11,590 nt of DNA from Comamonadaceae bacterium (GCA_947371775.1 CANBQX010000053.1:1-11590), one strand, 5' to 3'. Counted from the first letter of the stretch, positions 1 through 6,581 are shown. Program-made: numbers and translations. The notes: generated by a model not told the origin, from the sequence alone.

Positions 1-83
1 AGTCCGCACCCCGCACCGGTGCGCGTATTTCGGCCAACATCAAGCCCAAACGCCGCGTCGCGGCCTTGTTCAAGTCAGAGTAA
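1..83 (+). CDS. 3' end of an unidentified plus-strand gene (partial)
   Basis: Frame 3 is open from the window edge to a TAA at 81-83 and gives 26 residues ending in KPKRRVAALFKSE. The tail is rich in Arg and Lys, as in the basic C-terminal extensions of some RNA-binding proteins or RNA helicases, but this is too little to name a family. It converges on apaH, whose stop codon lies 33 bp away. The main support is that a gene is expected here and that a short GC hairpin follows the stop. The alternatives are a chance open frame or a different frame; the other two plus frames have no stop in this interval, so frame choice is not secure. Confidence 0.45.
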   Translation, partial: SAPRTGARISANIKPKRRVAALFKSE

Positions 84-90
84 GGGGATC

Positions 91-108
91 ACGCGCCGCA
101 GGGCGCGT
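91..108. terminator. GC hairpin between convergent genes
   Basis: A 7-bp perfect inverted repeat (ACGCGCC / GGCGCGT) with a 4-base loop fills the middle of the 33-bp gap between the plus-strand stop at 83 and the apaH stop at 117. It could stop transcription from both sides. No T tract follows directly on either strand: on the plus strand a run of five T starts only about 13 bases after the stem. It is therefore at best an imperfect intrinsic terminator. Confidence 0.35.
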
Positions 109-116
109 CGAGATGC

Positions 117-977
117 TCAGCTTTTTCGGGGGCTTTGCGCCGCGTCACATTGCACGTGGTGAATCGTCCATTGCAGCGGCCCCGCCGCTTGCTGCGGATC
201 CAGGCGCAGCGCGCTCAGGCAGCCACCCCAAACGCAGCCGCTGTCCATGGACACCACGTCGCGCCGGTTCAAAGCGCCCAGGGTCGACCAGTGTCCAAAC
301 ACCACGGTGTCCTGCGCTGTGCGCCGCCCCGGGACGTCAAACCAGGGCATGTAGCCCGCAGGCGCCTGGTCCAAGCCGCCCGAGTGATGAAACTCCATGC
401 GCCCCTGTGCGTCGCAAAAGCGCATGCGCGTCAGGGCATTGACGATCACCCGCAAGCGGTCGGCCCCCGCCAGCGCCGCATCCCACTGCACGGGGGTGCT
501 GCCATACATGTCGCGCAAAAAAACCAGGTAATCCGGACTGCGCAAGGCCTCTTGCACTTCAGCGGCCAGTCGCAGGGTGTCGGTGGCACTCCAGTCGGGC
601 AGCACCCCGGCGTGCACCATCAGCACGGTGTTGCCGGCCACAGTGAGTTGCAAGGCCATGGCCTGCTGGCGCAGCCAGTCCATCAGCGCATGGCGGTCGG
701 GGGCGTCCAGCACGTCAGTGAGCGTGTCGGTACGCCCAGGTCCGCGCACGCCGTGGGCCAGGGCCAGCAAGTGCAAGTCGTGGTTGCCCAGCAGGCAGTG
801 CGCCGCGCCGTCGAGCGCTTGGAGTCGGCGCAGCACGTGCAGCGACTCCGGCCCCCGGTTCACCAAATCGCCCAACAGATAGAGCGTGTCGCGGCTCGGA
901 GAAAAAGTGAGCGCGTCGAGCAAGCGTGCCAAAGCGCTGTCGCAGCCCTGCAGGTCGCCAATCAAGTAAAGTGCCAT
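117..977 (-). CDS. apaH: Symmetrical bis(5'-nucleosyl)-tetraphosphatase (ApaH)
   Basis: ApaH hydrolyses diadenosine tetraphosphate symmetrically to two ADP in the cytoplasm, controlling levels of this stress-linked nucleotide and, in E. coli, NpnN caps on RNA. The 286-residue protein has the usual length and the metallophosphatase motifs in order: GDLQGC (7-12), GDLVNRGPES (36-45), GNHDLHLLA (64-72), VHAG (121-124), TRMRFC (183-188) and FGHW (227-230). The N-terminus MALYLIGD matches the start of E. coli ApaH (MATYLIGD), so the ATG at 977 is well placed. Position 10 is Gln, where E. coli has His in GDVHGC; as I recall, Gln is common in Pseudomonas and betaproteobacterial ApaH. The gene stands alone on its strand, divergent from the CorC-like gene with only 23 bp between starts, and no strong Shine-Dalgarno sequence is seen. 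Family assignment is secure. Confidence 0.96.
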   Translation of the reverse strand: MALYLIGDLQGCDSALARLLDALTFSPSRDTLYLLGDLVNRGPESLHVLRRLQALDGAAHCLLGNHDLHLLALAHGVRGPGRTDTLTDVLDAPDRHALMDWLRQQAMALQLTVAGNTVLMVHAGVLPDWSATDTLRLAAEVQEALRSPDYLVFLRDMYGSTPVQWDAALAGADRLRVIVNALTRMRFCDAQGRMEFHHSGGLDQAPAGYMPWFDVPGRRTAQDTVVFGHWSTLGALNRRDVVSMDSGCVWGGCLSALRLDPQQAAGPLQWTIHHVQCDAAQSPRKS

Positions 978-1000
978 GTGTCCATTTTCATGCGAGTTCC

Positions 1001-2308
1001 ATGGAATTTTTGCTGATCGTCTTTTTGACTGTGCTCAATGGCGTGTTTGCCATGTCCGAGCTCGCCTTGGCGGGCAGCAAGCGCGCGCGCCTGGCGGCTT
1101 TGGCCGAGGCGGGCAACCAGGGTGCCAAGGCGGCGCTGGAGCTGCTGGGCAACCCCAACCAGTTTCTCTCCACCGTGCAGGTAGGAATCACCTCCATTGG
1201 TGTGCTCAACGGCATCGTGGGCGAGGCCGCCTTTAGCGAAGGCGTGGCCGCCTGGCTGCAAACCTGGGGCACGTCGGAGAAAGCTGCGGCCCTCACGGCC
1301 ACCGGCTTGGTCGTGACCACCATCACCTTCACCACCATTATTTTTGGCGAGCTGGTGCCCAAGCGCATCGGCCAGTTGCACCCCGAGACCGTGGCCTGTT
1401 GGGTCGCCCGGCCCATGCTGTGGCTGGCCACAGCGGCCAAGCCCTTTGTGCGCTTGCTCTCGAGCACCACGGCGGGAACGCTCAAACTGCTGCGCATTGA
1501 CACCACGGCCTTGCGTCCCGTGACCGAGGAAGAAATTTCGGCCAGTCTGGAAGAGGGCGTGGACGCCGGACTGATCGAAGAACACGAGCACCAGATGGTG
1601 CAAAACGTGTTTCGCCTCGACGAGCGTCCGCTGACCTCGCTGATGACGCCGCGCACCGATGTGCAATGGCTCGATGGCTCGGACACGGTGGCCCACAGCC
1701 TGAACCGGGTCGCGACCAGCGGCGGCAAAGGCGCCCACTCCTGGTACCCCGTGTGCCGCGGCTCGCTGGACCATGTGCTGGGCACCATTGGCGTGGCGCA
1801 GTTGTTGGACTTGCGCGAGCGCGGAACCGATGCCATCAGCGCACACATCACGTCCGCTGTGTTTGTGCCTGAGACCCTGAGCGGCATGGAAATGCTGGAG
1901 CAGTTCCGCTTGCAGGCGGGGCGCCTGGTGTTTGTGGTGGACGAATACGGTGTGGTGCAAGGCGTGCTTACACCGCGCGACCTGCTGGAAGCGATTACCG
2001 GCGAACTGCAGGTGGGCGCCCAAGCCGACGCCTGGGCCACACAGCGCGAGGACGGCAGTTGGCTGCTTGATGGCGTGATGCCACTGGGTGAGCTCAAAGC
2101 CCGCTTGGACATGGACGAATTGCCGGGCGAAGACCGGGGCCGTTACAACACGCTGGCAGGTTTGCTCATGTCTGTCTCAGGCCGCTTGCCGCGCTTGGGT
2201 GAGCGTGTGGAATGCCAGCACTGGACCTTTGAAGTGGTGGATTTGGACGGACGGCGGGTCGACAAAGTGCTGGCCTATCGCAGTAAGCCTGCTGCGCCGC
2301 TGGTGTGA
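1001..2308 (+). CDS. CNNM/DUF21-CBS-CorC_HlyC family membrane transport protein (hemolysin family, YtfL/PaeA-like)
   Basis: This is an inner-membrane protein of the family that includes CorC, YfjD and PaeA (YtfL). Members are linked to magnesium/cobalt efflux or, for PaeA, to polyamine export; the substrate here cannot be read from sequence. In the 435 residues, a DUF21/CNNM transmembrane domain spans about 1-180, with the conserved NGxFAMSELAL start (13-23) and GELVPKRIG (116-124). A TEEEI segment (175-179) and a pair of CBS domains (about 215-335) follow, the second with VDEYGVVQGVLTPRDLLEAI. A C-terminal CorC_HlyC domain lies at about 345-427. An upstream in-frame ATG at 926 would add 25 hydrophilic residues and overlap apaH; I reject it because MEFLLIVFLTVLNG at 1001 is the normal family start. 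The gene converges with the ElyC-like gene across 13 bp. Confidence 0.92.
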   Translation: MEFLLIVFLTVLNGVFAMSELALAGSKRARLAALAEAGNQGAKAALELLGNPNQFLSTVQVGITSIGVLNGIVGEAAFSEGVAAWLQTWGTSEKAAALTATGLVVTTITFTTIIFGELVPKRIGQLHPETVACWVARPMLWLATAAKPFVRLLSSTTAGTLKLLRIDTTALRPVTEEEISASLEEGVDAGLIEEHEHQMVQNVFRLDERPLTSLMTPRTDVQWLDGSDTVAHSLNRVATSGGKGAHSWYPVCRGSLDHVLGTIGVAQLLDLRERGTDAISAHITSAVFVPETLSGMEMLEQFRLQAGRLVFVVDEYGVVQGVLTPRDLLEAITGELQVGAQADAWATQREDGSWLLDGVMPLGELKARLDMDELPGEDRGRYNTLAGLLMSVSGRLPRLGERVECQHWTFEVVDLDGRRVDKVLAYRSKPAAPLV

Positions 2309-2321
2309 AGTCCGCGGGTGT

Positions 2322-3119
2322 TCAGGCCCGCCCGCTCAGCTGGTAGGCCAGCAGGCCCACTACCTCGTGCGAGAACTTCACCCATTTGCGGGGGCCTTGC
2401 AGCAGCGAATAGGCAGTCCACGGCGTCTGGCTGCCGGTGGCGAAGTCCACGGCATACGGTGTGACATTCCAACCTGCTTTTTCGAAGGTGGCCATGGCGC
2501 GGCGCATGTGCCAGGCGGAGGTCAGCAAGAGCCAGCGCTGGCTGCGGTCCACGCCGGGCAGCTGCGCGCTGAGCACTGCGTTTTCATAGGTGGTGCGTGA
2601 GCGGTCTTCCAACAACAAGCGCTCAGGCGGCACACCGAGCACCTGGTAAAAAATGCGGGCCCGCTCGGCTTCGGACATGCCTTTGTCCAGCAAGTCACCT
2701 TCACCGCCGGTGAAAAGAATTTTCAGATTCGGCTGTTGGCGCATCAGCGTGAGCGGCACCACCATGCGCTCTGCACCGTCGTTGAGGGCGATCTGGCTGC
2801 GGCCCTCCCAGACATGAGACGGCTCCAATGCCCCGCCGAGCACCACCACACCGTGGTAGCCCTGCAGCTCTTGGGCGCTGGGCGTGCGGGTATACGGGTC
2901 TTCCAGTCTGCGCAGCAGTGCGTCGGGCAAGGGTTCCCAACCTTGGATCAGCAGCAAGGCCAGCGCCAGCCAGAGCACGCGACGGCCCCGTCGCTGCGAT
3001 GGAATGGCGTAGCCACTGGCGGTGCTTCGCCCCAACAGCACCAAAGCCCACAGCATCAGCGCAGCCACCCAGGCCAGCGGGTGGGTGATGAAGACCAGCA
3101 ACTTGGAGACAACAAACAT
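2322..3119 (-). CDS. ElyC/SanA/YdcF family (DUF218) inner-membrane envelope protein
   Basis: DUF218 proteins have a Rossmann-like domain. E. coli ElyC, which this resembles in length (265 residues) and layout, is an envelope biogenesis factor that affects peptidoglycan and enterobacterial common antigen lipid-carrier steps. There are two N-terminal transmembrane segments (about 5-30 and 47-60), then a soluble domain, presumably periplasmic. It carries VVVLGGALEP (91-100), ILFTGGEGD (134-142), EDRSRTTYENA (171-181) and LLLTSAWHMRRAM (197-209), the last corresponding to the TSASHxPRA motif. The tail KFSHEVVGLLAYQL matches the short C-terminal helix of ElyC. The ATG at 3119 lies 9 bp after the stop of the GST-like gene, so the two are probably cotranscribed; no good Shine-Dalgarno is present. 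The exact subfamily (ElyC versus YdcF) is inferred. Confidence 0.85.
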   Translation of the reverse strand: MFVVSKLLVFITHPLAWVAALMLWALVLLGRSTASGYAIPSQRRGRRVLWLALALLLIQGWEPLPDALLRRLEDPYTRTPSAQELQGYHGVVVLGGALEPSHVWEGRSQIALNDGAERMVVPLTLMRQQPNLKILFTGGEGDLLDKGMSEAERARIFYQVLGVPPERLLLEDRSRTTYENAVLSAQLPGVDRSQRWLLLTSAWHMRRAMATFEKAGWNVTPYAVDFATGSQTPWTAYSLLQGPRKWVKFSHEVVGLLAYQLSGRA

Positions 3120-3128
3120 GCGGGCGTG

Positions 3129-3752
3129 CTAGACCACTTTGGCGCTGGGCCGTTCGGCCATGCGGTCACGCCAGGCTTGCAGGGCGTGCAGTCCCGCATC
3201 GGCCAGGTTGAACTTGAGCAAGGCGCGCCCAAATTCCAAAGCACAAAAAGCGGTGATGTCGGCAATCGTGAAGCGTGGCCCCGCCATCCAAGGCTGGCTT
3301 TGCATGAGCTGGTCAAACACCTTGGCCGCTTCCTTGACCTTCTCGGCTTGCGAGCGGCCAAAGTCCGCAAACTGCGGTGACTCCAGCGGCGCCAGGCCAG
3401 GGTGGGTATGGCGCACACCGTTGGCAATGCCCAGGAGCAGCGTCCACTCCACGCGCCGGTCGGCCATTTCAATGAAGGCCCGCTCTTCAAAGCCCTCGCC
3501 CATGAGGTTGGTGTCGGGGTACAGGCCTTCGAGGTAGGTGCAAATCGCGCGGGTTTCGGTCAGCACGCGGCCGTCGTCGAGCTCCAGCGCAGGCACTTTG
3601 GCCAAGGGGCTTTTGATCCGGAACGCTGCACCGTAATGCTCGCCCTGGTTCAAATCGACCGCTACCAAGGGGATACCGCTGATGCCTTTTTCGGCCATGA
3701 ACATCTGAACCCGCCGGGGGTTGGGCGCGCGGGGCGCGTAGTACATCTTCAT
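3129..3752 (-). CDS. Glutathione S-transferase family protein
   Basis: This is a cytoplasmic protein of the GST fold, 207 residues and typical in length. The N-terminal thioredoxin-like domain (about 1-80) holds SPLAKVPALELDDGRVLTETRAI (48-70), with the cis-proline at 54 and the glutathione-contacting E66-T67 pair. The helical C-terminal domain (about 88-200) includes FTIADITAF (161-169), the N-capping box and hydrophobic staple of GSTs. The active-site loop near residues 4-15 (YYAPRAPNPRRV) has no Ser or Cys; Tyr4, Tyr5 or Asn11 would have to do the job, so the reaction is uncertain. An AGGG Shine-Dalgarno lies 8 bases before the ATG. It follows pyrF by 12 bp and precedes the ElyC-like gene by 9 bp, suggesting a pyrF-gst-elyC transcript. 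The substrate is unknown. Confidence 0.9.
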   Translation of the reverse strand: MKMYYAPRAPNPRRVQMFMAEKGISGIPLVAVDLNQGEHYGAAFRIKSPLAKVPALELDDGRVLTETRAICTYLEGLYPDTNLMGEGFEERAFIEMADRRVEWTLLLGIANGVRHTHPGLAPLESPQFADFGRSQAEKVKEAAKVFDQLMQSQPWMAGPRFTIADITAFCALEFGRALLKFNLADAGLHALQAWRDRMAERPSAKVV

Positions 3753-3760
3753 GGCATCAA

Positions 3761-3764
3761 CCCT
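3761..3764 (-). promoter_or_regulatory. Shine-Dalgarno of the GST-like gene
   Basis: The minus strand reads AGGG, then 8 bases, then ATG at 3752. The site lies in the 12-bp gap after the pyrF stop and supports the chosen start. A nearer ATG (in TTGATGCC) is out of frame and hits a stop at once. Confidence 0.55.
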
Positions 3765-4613
3765 TCAATCGTTCAACACTCGGCAGCTGTGCAGCAGTTC
3801 GCGCGTCTTGAGTGCCTCGGCACGCGCGGCGGCCGCAAAGCCGGTGCCACTGTCGGCATAAATGATGGCGCGCGATGAATTGACCACGATAGGGGCTTGC
3901 GTGCTGTGCGCCGTGCCGCGCCAGCCGGCGCGCACCGTGGCCGCTGCGTCGCCACCCTGGGCACCGACGCCGGGAATGAGCAAGGGCAGGGTGGGGGCCA
4001 CTGCGCGCACCCGTTCAATCTCGGAAGGGCGGGTGGCGCCCACCACCAGGCCGAGCTGGCCGTTTTGGTTCCAGGGGCCTTGGGCCAGTGATGCGATGTG
4101 TTCAAACAGCGCGGGTTGGCCTGGCAGGTCTTGCAAGTGCTGGTTTTGCAGGTCGTCGCCACCGGGGTTGGAGGTGCGGCACAACAAAAACGCGCCCTTG
4201 CCGTGGTACTTCAGGTAGGGCTGCACCGAGTCCCAGCCCATAAAGGGCGAGAGCGTGACCGCGTCGGCGCCATAGCGCTCAAAGGCTTCGATGGCGTACT
4301 GCTCGGCCGTGTTGCCAATGTCACCGCGCTTGGCATCCAGAATCACCGGAACCTGGGGTGCGACTTGGCGCAGGTGGGCCATTAAGCGCTCCAACTGGTC
4401 TTCGGCGCGGTGGGCTGCGAAATAGGCGATCTGGGGTTTAAAGGCAATCACCAGGTCGGCACAGGCTTCAGCAATCGCGGCGCAAAAGTCAAAAATTTTG
4501 CTGGCGTCGCTCCGCCAGTGCAGCGGAAATTTGGCCGGATCGGGGTCCAGGCCCACGCACAACAAAGAGTGGTTGGCGCGCTCTGCCGCGCCCAGTTGTT
4601 CAATGAAAGTCAT
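3765..4613 (-). CDS. pyrF: Orotidine 5'-phosphate decarboxylase (type 2)
   Basis: PyrF decarboxylates OMP to UMP, the last step of de novo pyrimidine synthesis, in the cytoplasm. The 282-residue TIM-barrel protein belongs to subfamily 2 by length and motif. It shows LLCVGLDPDPAKFP (17-30), VIAFKPQIAYF (55-65), the catalytic ILDAKRGDIGNTA (91-103; Asp93, Lys95, Asp98), VGATRP (191-196), LIPGVGAQGGD (212-222) and VVNSSRAI (243-250). The frame stays open upstream to 4697, but that 28-residue extension runs into the preceding gene and is Cys/Gln-rich. MTFIEQLGAAERANHSLLCVGLDPDP at 4613 is the normal family start. There is no clear Shine-Dalgarno; a TACAAT hexamer sits 5 bases before the ATG (see separate entry). 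GST-like and ElyC-like genes follow closely on the same strand. Confidence 0.97.
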   Translation of the reverse strand: MTFIEQLGAAERANHSLLCVGLDPDPAKFPLHWRSDASKIFDFCAAIAEACADLVIAFKPQIAYFAAHRAEDQLERLMAHLRQVAPQVPVILDAKRGDIGNTAEQYAIEAFERYGADAVTLSPFMGWDSVQPYLKYHGKGAFLLCRTSNPGGDDLQNQHLQDLPGQPALFEHIASLAQGPWNQNGQLGLVVGATRPSEIERVRAVAPTLPLLIPGVGAQGGDAAATVRAGWRGTAHSTQAPIVVNSSRAIIYADSGTGFAAAARAEALKTRELLHSCRVLND

Positions 4614-4618
4614 GCGGC

Positions 4619-4624
4619 ATTGTA
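4619..4624 (-). promoter_or_regulatory. Possible pyrF -10 element (TACAAT)
   Basis: The minus strand reads TACAAT, five bases (GCCGC), then the pyrF ATG. This is one mismatch from the sigma-70 consensus TATAAT. If used, transcription would start at or beside the A of the ATG and give a leaderless mRNA, in keeping with the missing Shine-Dalgarno. No good TTGACA-like -35 lies 16-18 bases upstream, so this is a weak call. Confidence 0.3.
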
Positions 4625-4657
4625 GGCAGGCGCACGTCTGCAGGTGCCTGTACTCGC

Positions 4658-5194
4658 CTAGGGCTTGTTGAACGGTGCCTTGGCAAATTTGGCGCAAATG
4701 CCCTTGAGCATATGGCGCCGTGTGCCGTCTTTGAAGGTCAGGGTTTGCACAAAGGTGCCGTCATTCAAGTCCAGGGTGAACTCTTCTTGCGTGATCATTT
4801 GGCCAAAGCGCTCAAACATCGCAGGGCGGCTGACAAACGCCTTGGTGCCTTCCATGCGCAGCGCACCCTTGCGAGATTCTGAGATGGTGTACTCGCCTTG
4901 GTACCAACCGGATTTGGTTTCGGGCTCCAATCCCGCCACCATCACATCCGAGTACACCTTGGGCTCGGAATTGAGCGCGCCCTGCGGGGTCGAGACCGTC
5001 ACTTCGCAGACAAAGTTGCTGGTCTTCTTGCCCAGCAGGTTAGCGCTGTCGAGCTCGCCGTCACGACCGCCGTGCAAGGTGGGCCCGAAGCTGAGCCATC
5101 CCGCCTCCACCGCCACCCACACCAAACCCGTTGCCACCAACAAGGTGACGAAGGCTGTTGCCAAGATGGCCGGTATGGATGATTTTTTTTGCAT
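4658..5194 (-). CDS. Unknown membrane-anchored protein downstream of carbonic anhydrase
   Basis: I do not recognise this 178-residue protein. It has a short basic N-terminus (MQKKSS), one hydrophobic segment at about 8-31 that would act as a signal anchor, then a polar domain, most likely periplasmic. Two cysteines (63 and 167) flank that domain and could form a disulfide. The domain alternates short hydrophobic and polar stretches with DG and GT turns (for example LDLNDGTFVQTLTFKDGT, 141-158), suggesting beta structure. A GAGG Shine-Dalgarno 6 bases before the ATG supports the start. It follows the carbonic anhydrase stop by 43 bp on the same strand and precedes pyrF by 44 bp, so it may be cotranscribed with the carbonic anhydrase and act in the same compartment. 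No function is assigned. Confidence 0.8.
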   Translation of the reverse strand: MQKKSSIPAILATAFVTLLVATGLVWVAVEAGWLSFGPTLHGGRDGELDSANLLGKKTSNFVCEVTVSTPQGALNSEPKVYSDVMVAGLEPETKSGWYQGEYTISESRKGALRMEGTKAFVSRPAMFERFGQMITQEEFTLDLNDGTFVQTLTFKDGTRRHMLKGICAKFAKAPFNKP

Positions 5195-5200
5195 GGCAGA

Positions 5201-5204
5201 CCTC
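5201..5204 (-). promoter_or_regulatory. Shine-Dalgarno (GAGG) of the unknown membrane-anchored gene
   Basis: The minus strand reads GAGG, six bases, ATG at 5194. Spacing and match are good and fix the start of this otherwise unfamiliar gene. Confidence 0.6.
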
Positions 5205-5237
5205 AGGTGTGGTTGCAGGAACAGGGTTTACATCAAC

Positions 5238-6581
5238 TCAATTGGTCGAGATTTCGCGGCCATTGAGCTCTTGCACCGGGCGCGCATTGCGTTTGAAAGG
5301 AAATGCGTTCACTTGCTCTTTGGCCACGTTGACCGTGGTTTTCAGAATAAAGAAGCGCACACCTTCAGTACAGGGCGGCGTCGTCAGCGAGCCTTCGTAG
5401 CTGTAGAAGTCAAATTCACGCGGCAGCAAGTTGGCAGGGTTGAAGTTCACGCCTTCGGGCGCCACTTCAGGGCCTTCTTCCATGGGCATGTTGGCCCACA
5501 AGGTTTTGATGCCCGGGTTTTCATTGCCTTCTTTGAGCAAAACACCCACGACCGCCAGTTTGCCTTCGGCGTTTTTGTGCACAAAGTGCACCACCATGGC
5601 CATGGGTTTGCCGTCAATTTTTTCTTCGCTGGGGCGGTGGAAGTGGAACTGCAGCAGGTCGTAGGCAATACCGTCAATGCGCAGTTTGCTGCCCGCTGGC
5701 ACATTGACCTGGATGGTGTGGCCGTTGTTGAGCATCTTCAACGGACCTTCTTTGTAGTCGGTGGTCACCACGGTGCGGGTCTTCACAAAGGGACCGCGGA
5801 TGTCCAGGGGAGACTGGGCCTTGCCTTTGGCGCAGGTGGGGAATTCTTTGCCCCAGCGCTCAGGGCCCATGTCGCCCTCATAAGACCAGTGCGCCACCTT
5901 CTTGTCATGGCCGCCTTTTTCTTCGGCCTTGCCTTTGCCGTCGTCCTTGCCTTTTGCATCGCCCTTGCCGTGGTCATGGCCATCGTCTTTGGAGTGCGCG
6001 TCTTTTTCAGCGGCTTTCTCTTCCCCGCCCGATTTTTCGCCTTTGTCTTCTTTGGCTTTGGCCGGTTTGGGCAGGCACTCGGGCAGGATCGCAATCTTTT
6101 CGCCCGCAGCCGCCAGGCCGATTTGCGCGGCACAGATCGTGTTCTTGCGGTCACCCAGCTCAGAGGCTTTGAGCGCCTTGCGGAACGACTCAATAGCGAC
6201 CGGGTCATCCGCCCCTTTGGTCAGCATGCGCAGTGCGCCCAAGCCCACTTGGCGCTCTGCGGACAGATTTTTTTGCGATTTGTAAGCGGCTTCCAAATCG
6301 GCCAGCGTGACGCCGGTAGCCATCGCGGCCTTGACGGCAGAGAGTTGCTGTACCTGGCCCTCCAGGGGCGCCATCTCTTCGCGCAGGGCCGACATTTCTT
6401 CTTCCGCCGCTTTGATCGCCGCTTCTTTTTCGCCCACGGCTTTGGTCGCTTCGTCAGACGCGGCTTGGAGCTCGGTCAGCTGGGCGGTGGCTTTTTGGTT
6501 GCCCTTTAAGTTGGTCCAGCCAAAGGCGCCCGCGCCGATCAGGGCCAGGGCAAGGATGACTTCAAAGATGGTTCTTTTCAT
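5238..6581 (-). CDS. Alpha-class carbonic anhydrase with N-terminal anchor, coiled coil and His/Asp/Lys-rich linker
   Basis: This 447-residue protein should interconvert CO2 and bicarbonate outside the inner membrane. Residues 5-22 form a hydrophobic signal anchor. Residues 28-85 are Ala/Glu/Gln/Lys-rich and look like a coiled coil, 92-170 are helical (Cys150, Cys169), and 172-229 are a charged linker. The catalytic domain (230-447) begins AHWSYEGDMGPERWG and has AQSPLDI (255-261). Zinc ligands His313 and His315 lie in LQFHFHRPSE and His332 in VVHFVH; NNGH (285-288) supplies the proton-shuttle His288. SLTTPPCTEGV (398-408) holds Thr400, the equivalent of Thr199 of human CA II. Cys250 and Cys404 match the disulfide pair of bacterial alpha enzymes, fitting a periplasmic site. 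All main catalytic residues are present, so activity is expected. Bacterial alpha enzymes are usually about 220-260 residues, so roughly 200 residues are extra. The linker gene sequence is repetitive but stays in frame. The lipoprotein gene ends 82 bp upstream. Confidence 0.93.
   Translation of the reverse strand: MKRTIFEVILALALIGAGAFGWTNLKGNQKATAQLTELQAASDEATKAVGEKEAAIKAAEEEMSALREEMAPLEGQVQQLSAVKAAMATGVTLADLEAAYKSQKNLSAERQVGLGALRMLTKGADDPVAIESFRKALKASELGDRKNTICAAQIGLAAAGEKIAILPECLPKPAKAKEDKGEKSGGEEKAAEKDAHSKDDGHDHGKGDAKGKDDGKGKAEEKGGHDKKVAHWSYEGDMGPERWGKEFPTCAKGKAQSPLDIRGPFVKTRTVVTTDYKEGPLKMLNNGHTIQVNVPAGSKLRIDGIAYDLLQFHFHRPSEEKIDGKPMAMVVHFVHKNAEGKLAVVGVLLKEGNENPGIKTLWANMPMEEGPEVAPEGVNFNPANLLPREFDFYSYEGSLTTPPCTEGVRFFILKTTVNVAKEQVNAFPFKRNARPVQELNGREISTN
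5895..6068 (-). repeat. Low-complexity Lys/Asp/Glu/Gly/His coding stretch in the carbonic anhydrase gene
   Basis: Codons 172-229 of the carbonic anhydrase are built from degenerate short units such as KGDAKGKDDGKGK, with a HDHG cluster near 202-205 and further His at 196 and 225. The plus strand shows matching irregular repeats of GCCTTTGCC-like units. Such DNA can change length by slippage, and the encoded segment is probably disordered, with possible metal or proton buffering by the His/Asp residues (inference). Confidence 0.6.

Noticed and set aside
135..1016. 293-codon plus-strand frame opposite apaH
   Set aside because: It is rich in His, Gln and Arg with no motif, whereas ApaH on the minus strand is unmistakable.
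962..2112. Two long minus-strand frames (353 and 374 codons) opposite the CorC-like gene
   Set aside because: These are GC-rich antisense shadows. The plus-strand product has all family motifs, and the shadows have none.
2314..2331. GCGGG / CCCGC inverted repeat in the convergent gap between the CorC-like and ElyC-like genes
   Set aside because: Only 5 bp of stem with an 8-base loop and no T tract on either strand; it is not enough to call a terminator.
4614..4697. 28-codon upstream extension of pyrF
   Set aside because: It overlaps the preceding gene and is unlike any PyrF N-terminus; MTFIEQ at 4613 fits the family.
4665..6509. 614-codon open frame on the plus strand opposite the carbonic anhydrase and the unknown anchor gene
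   Set aside because: It is the antisense of two genes with clear protein features. Its Phe/Ala/Val-rich composition mirrors the Lys/Glu/Asp codons of the linker, and no domain is visible.
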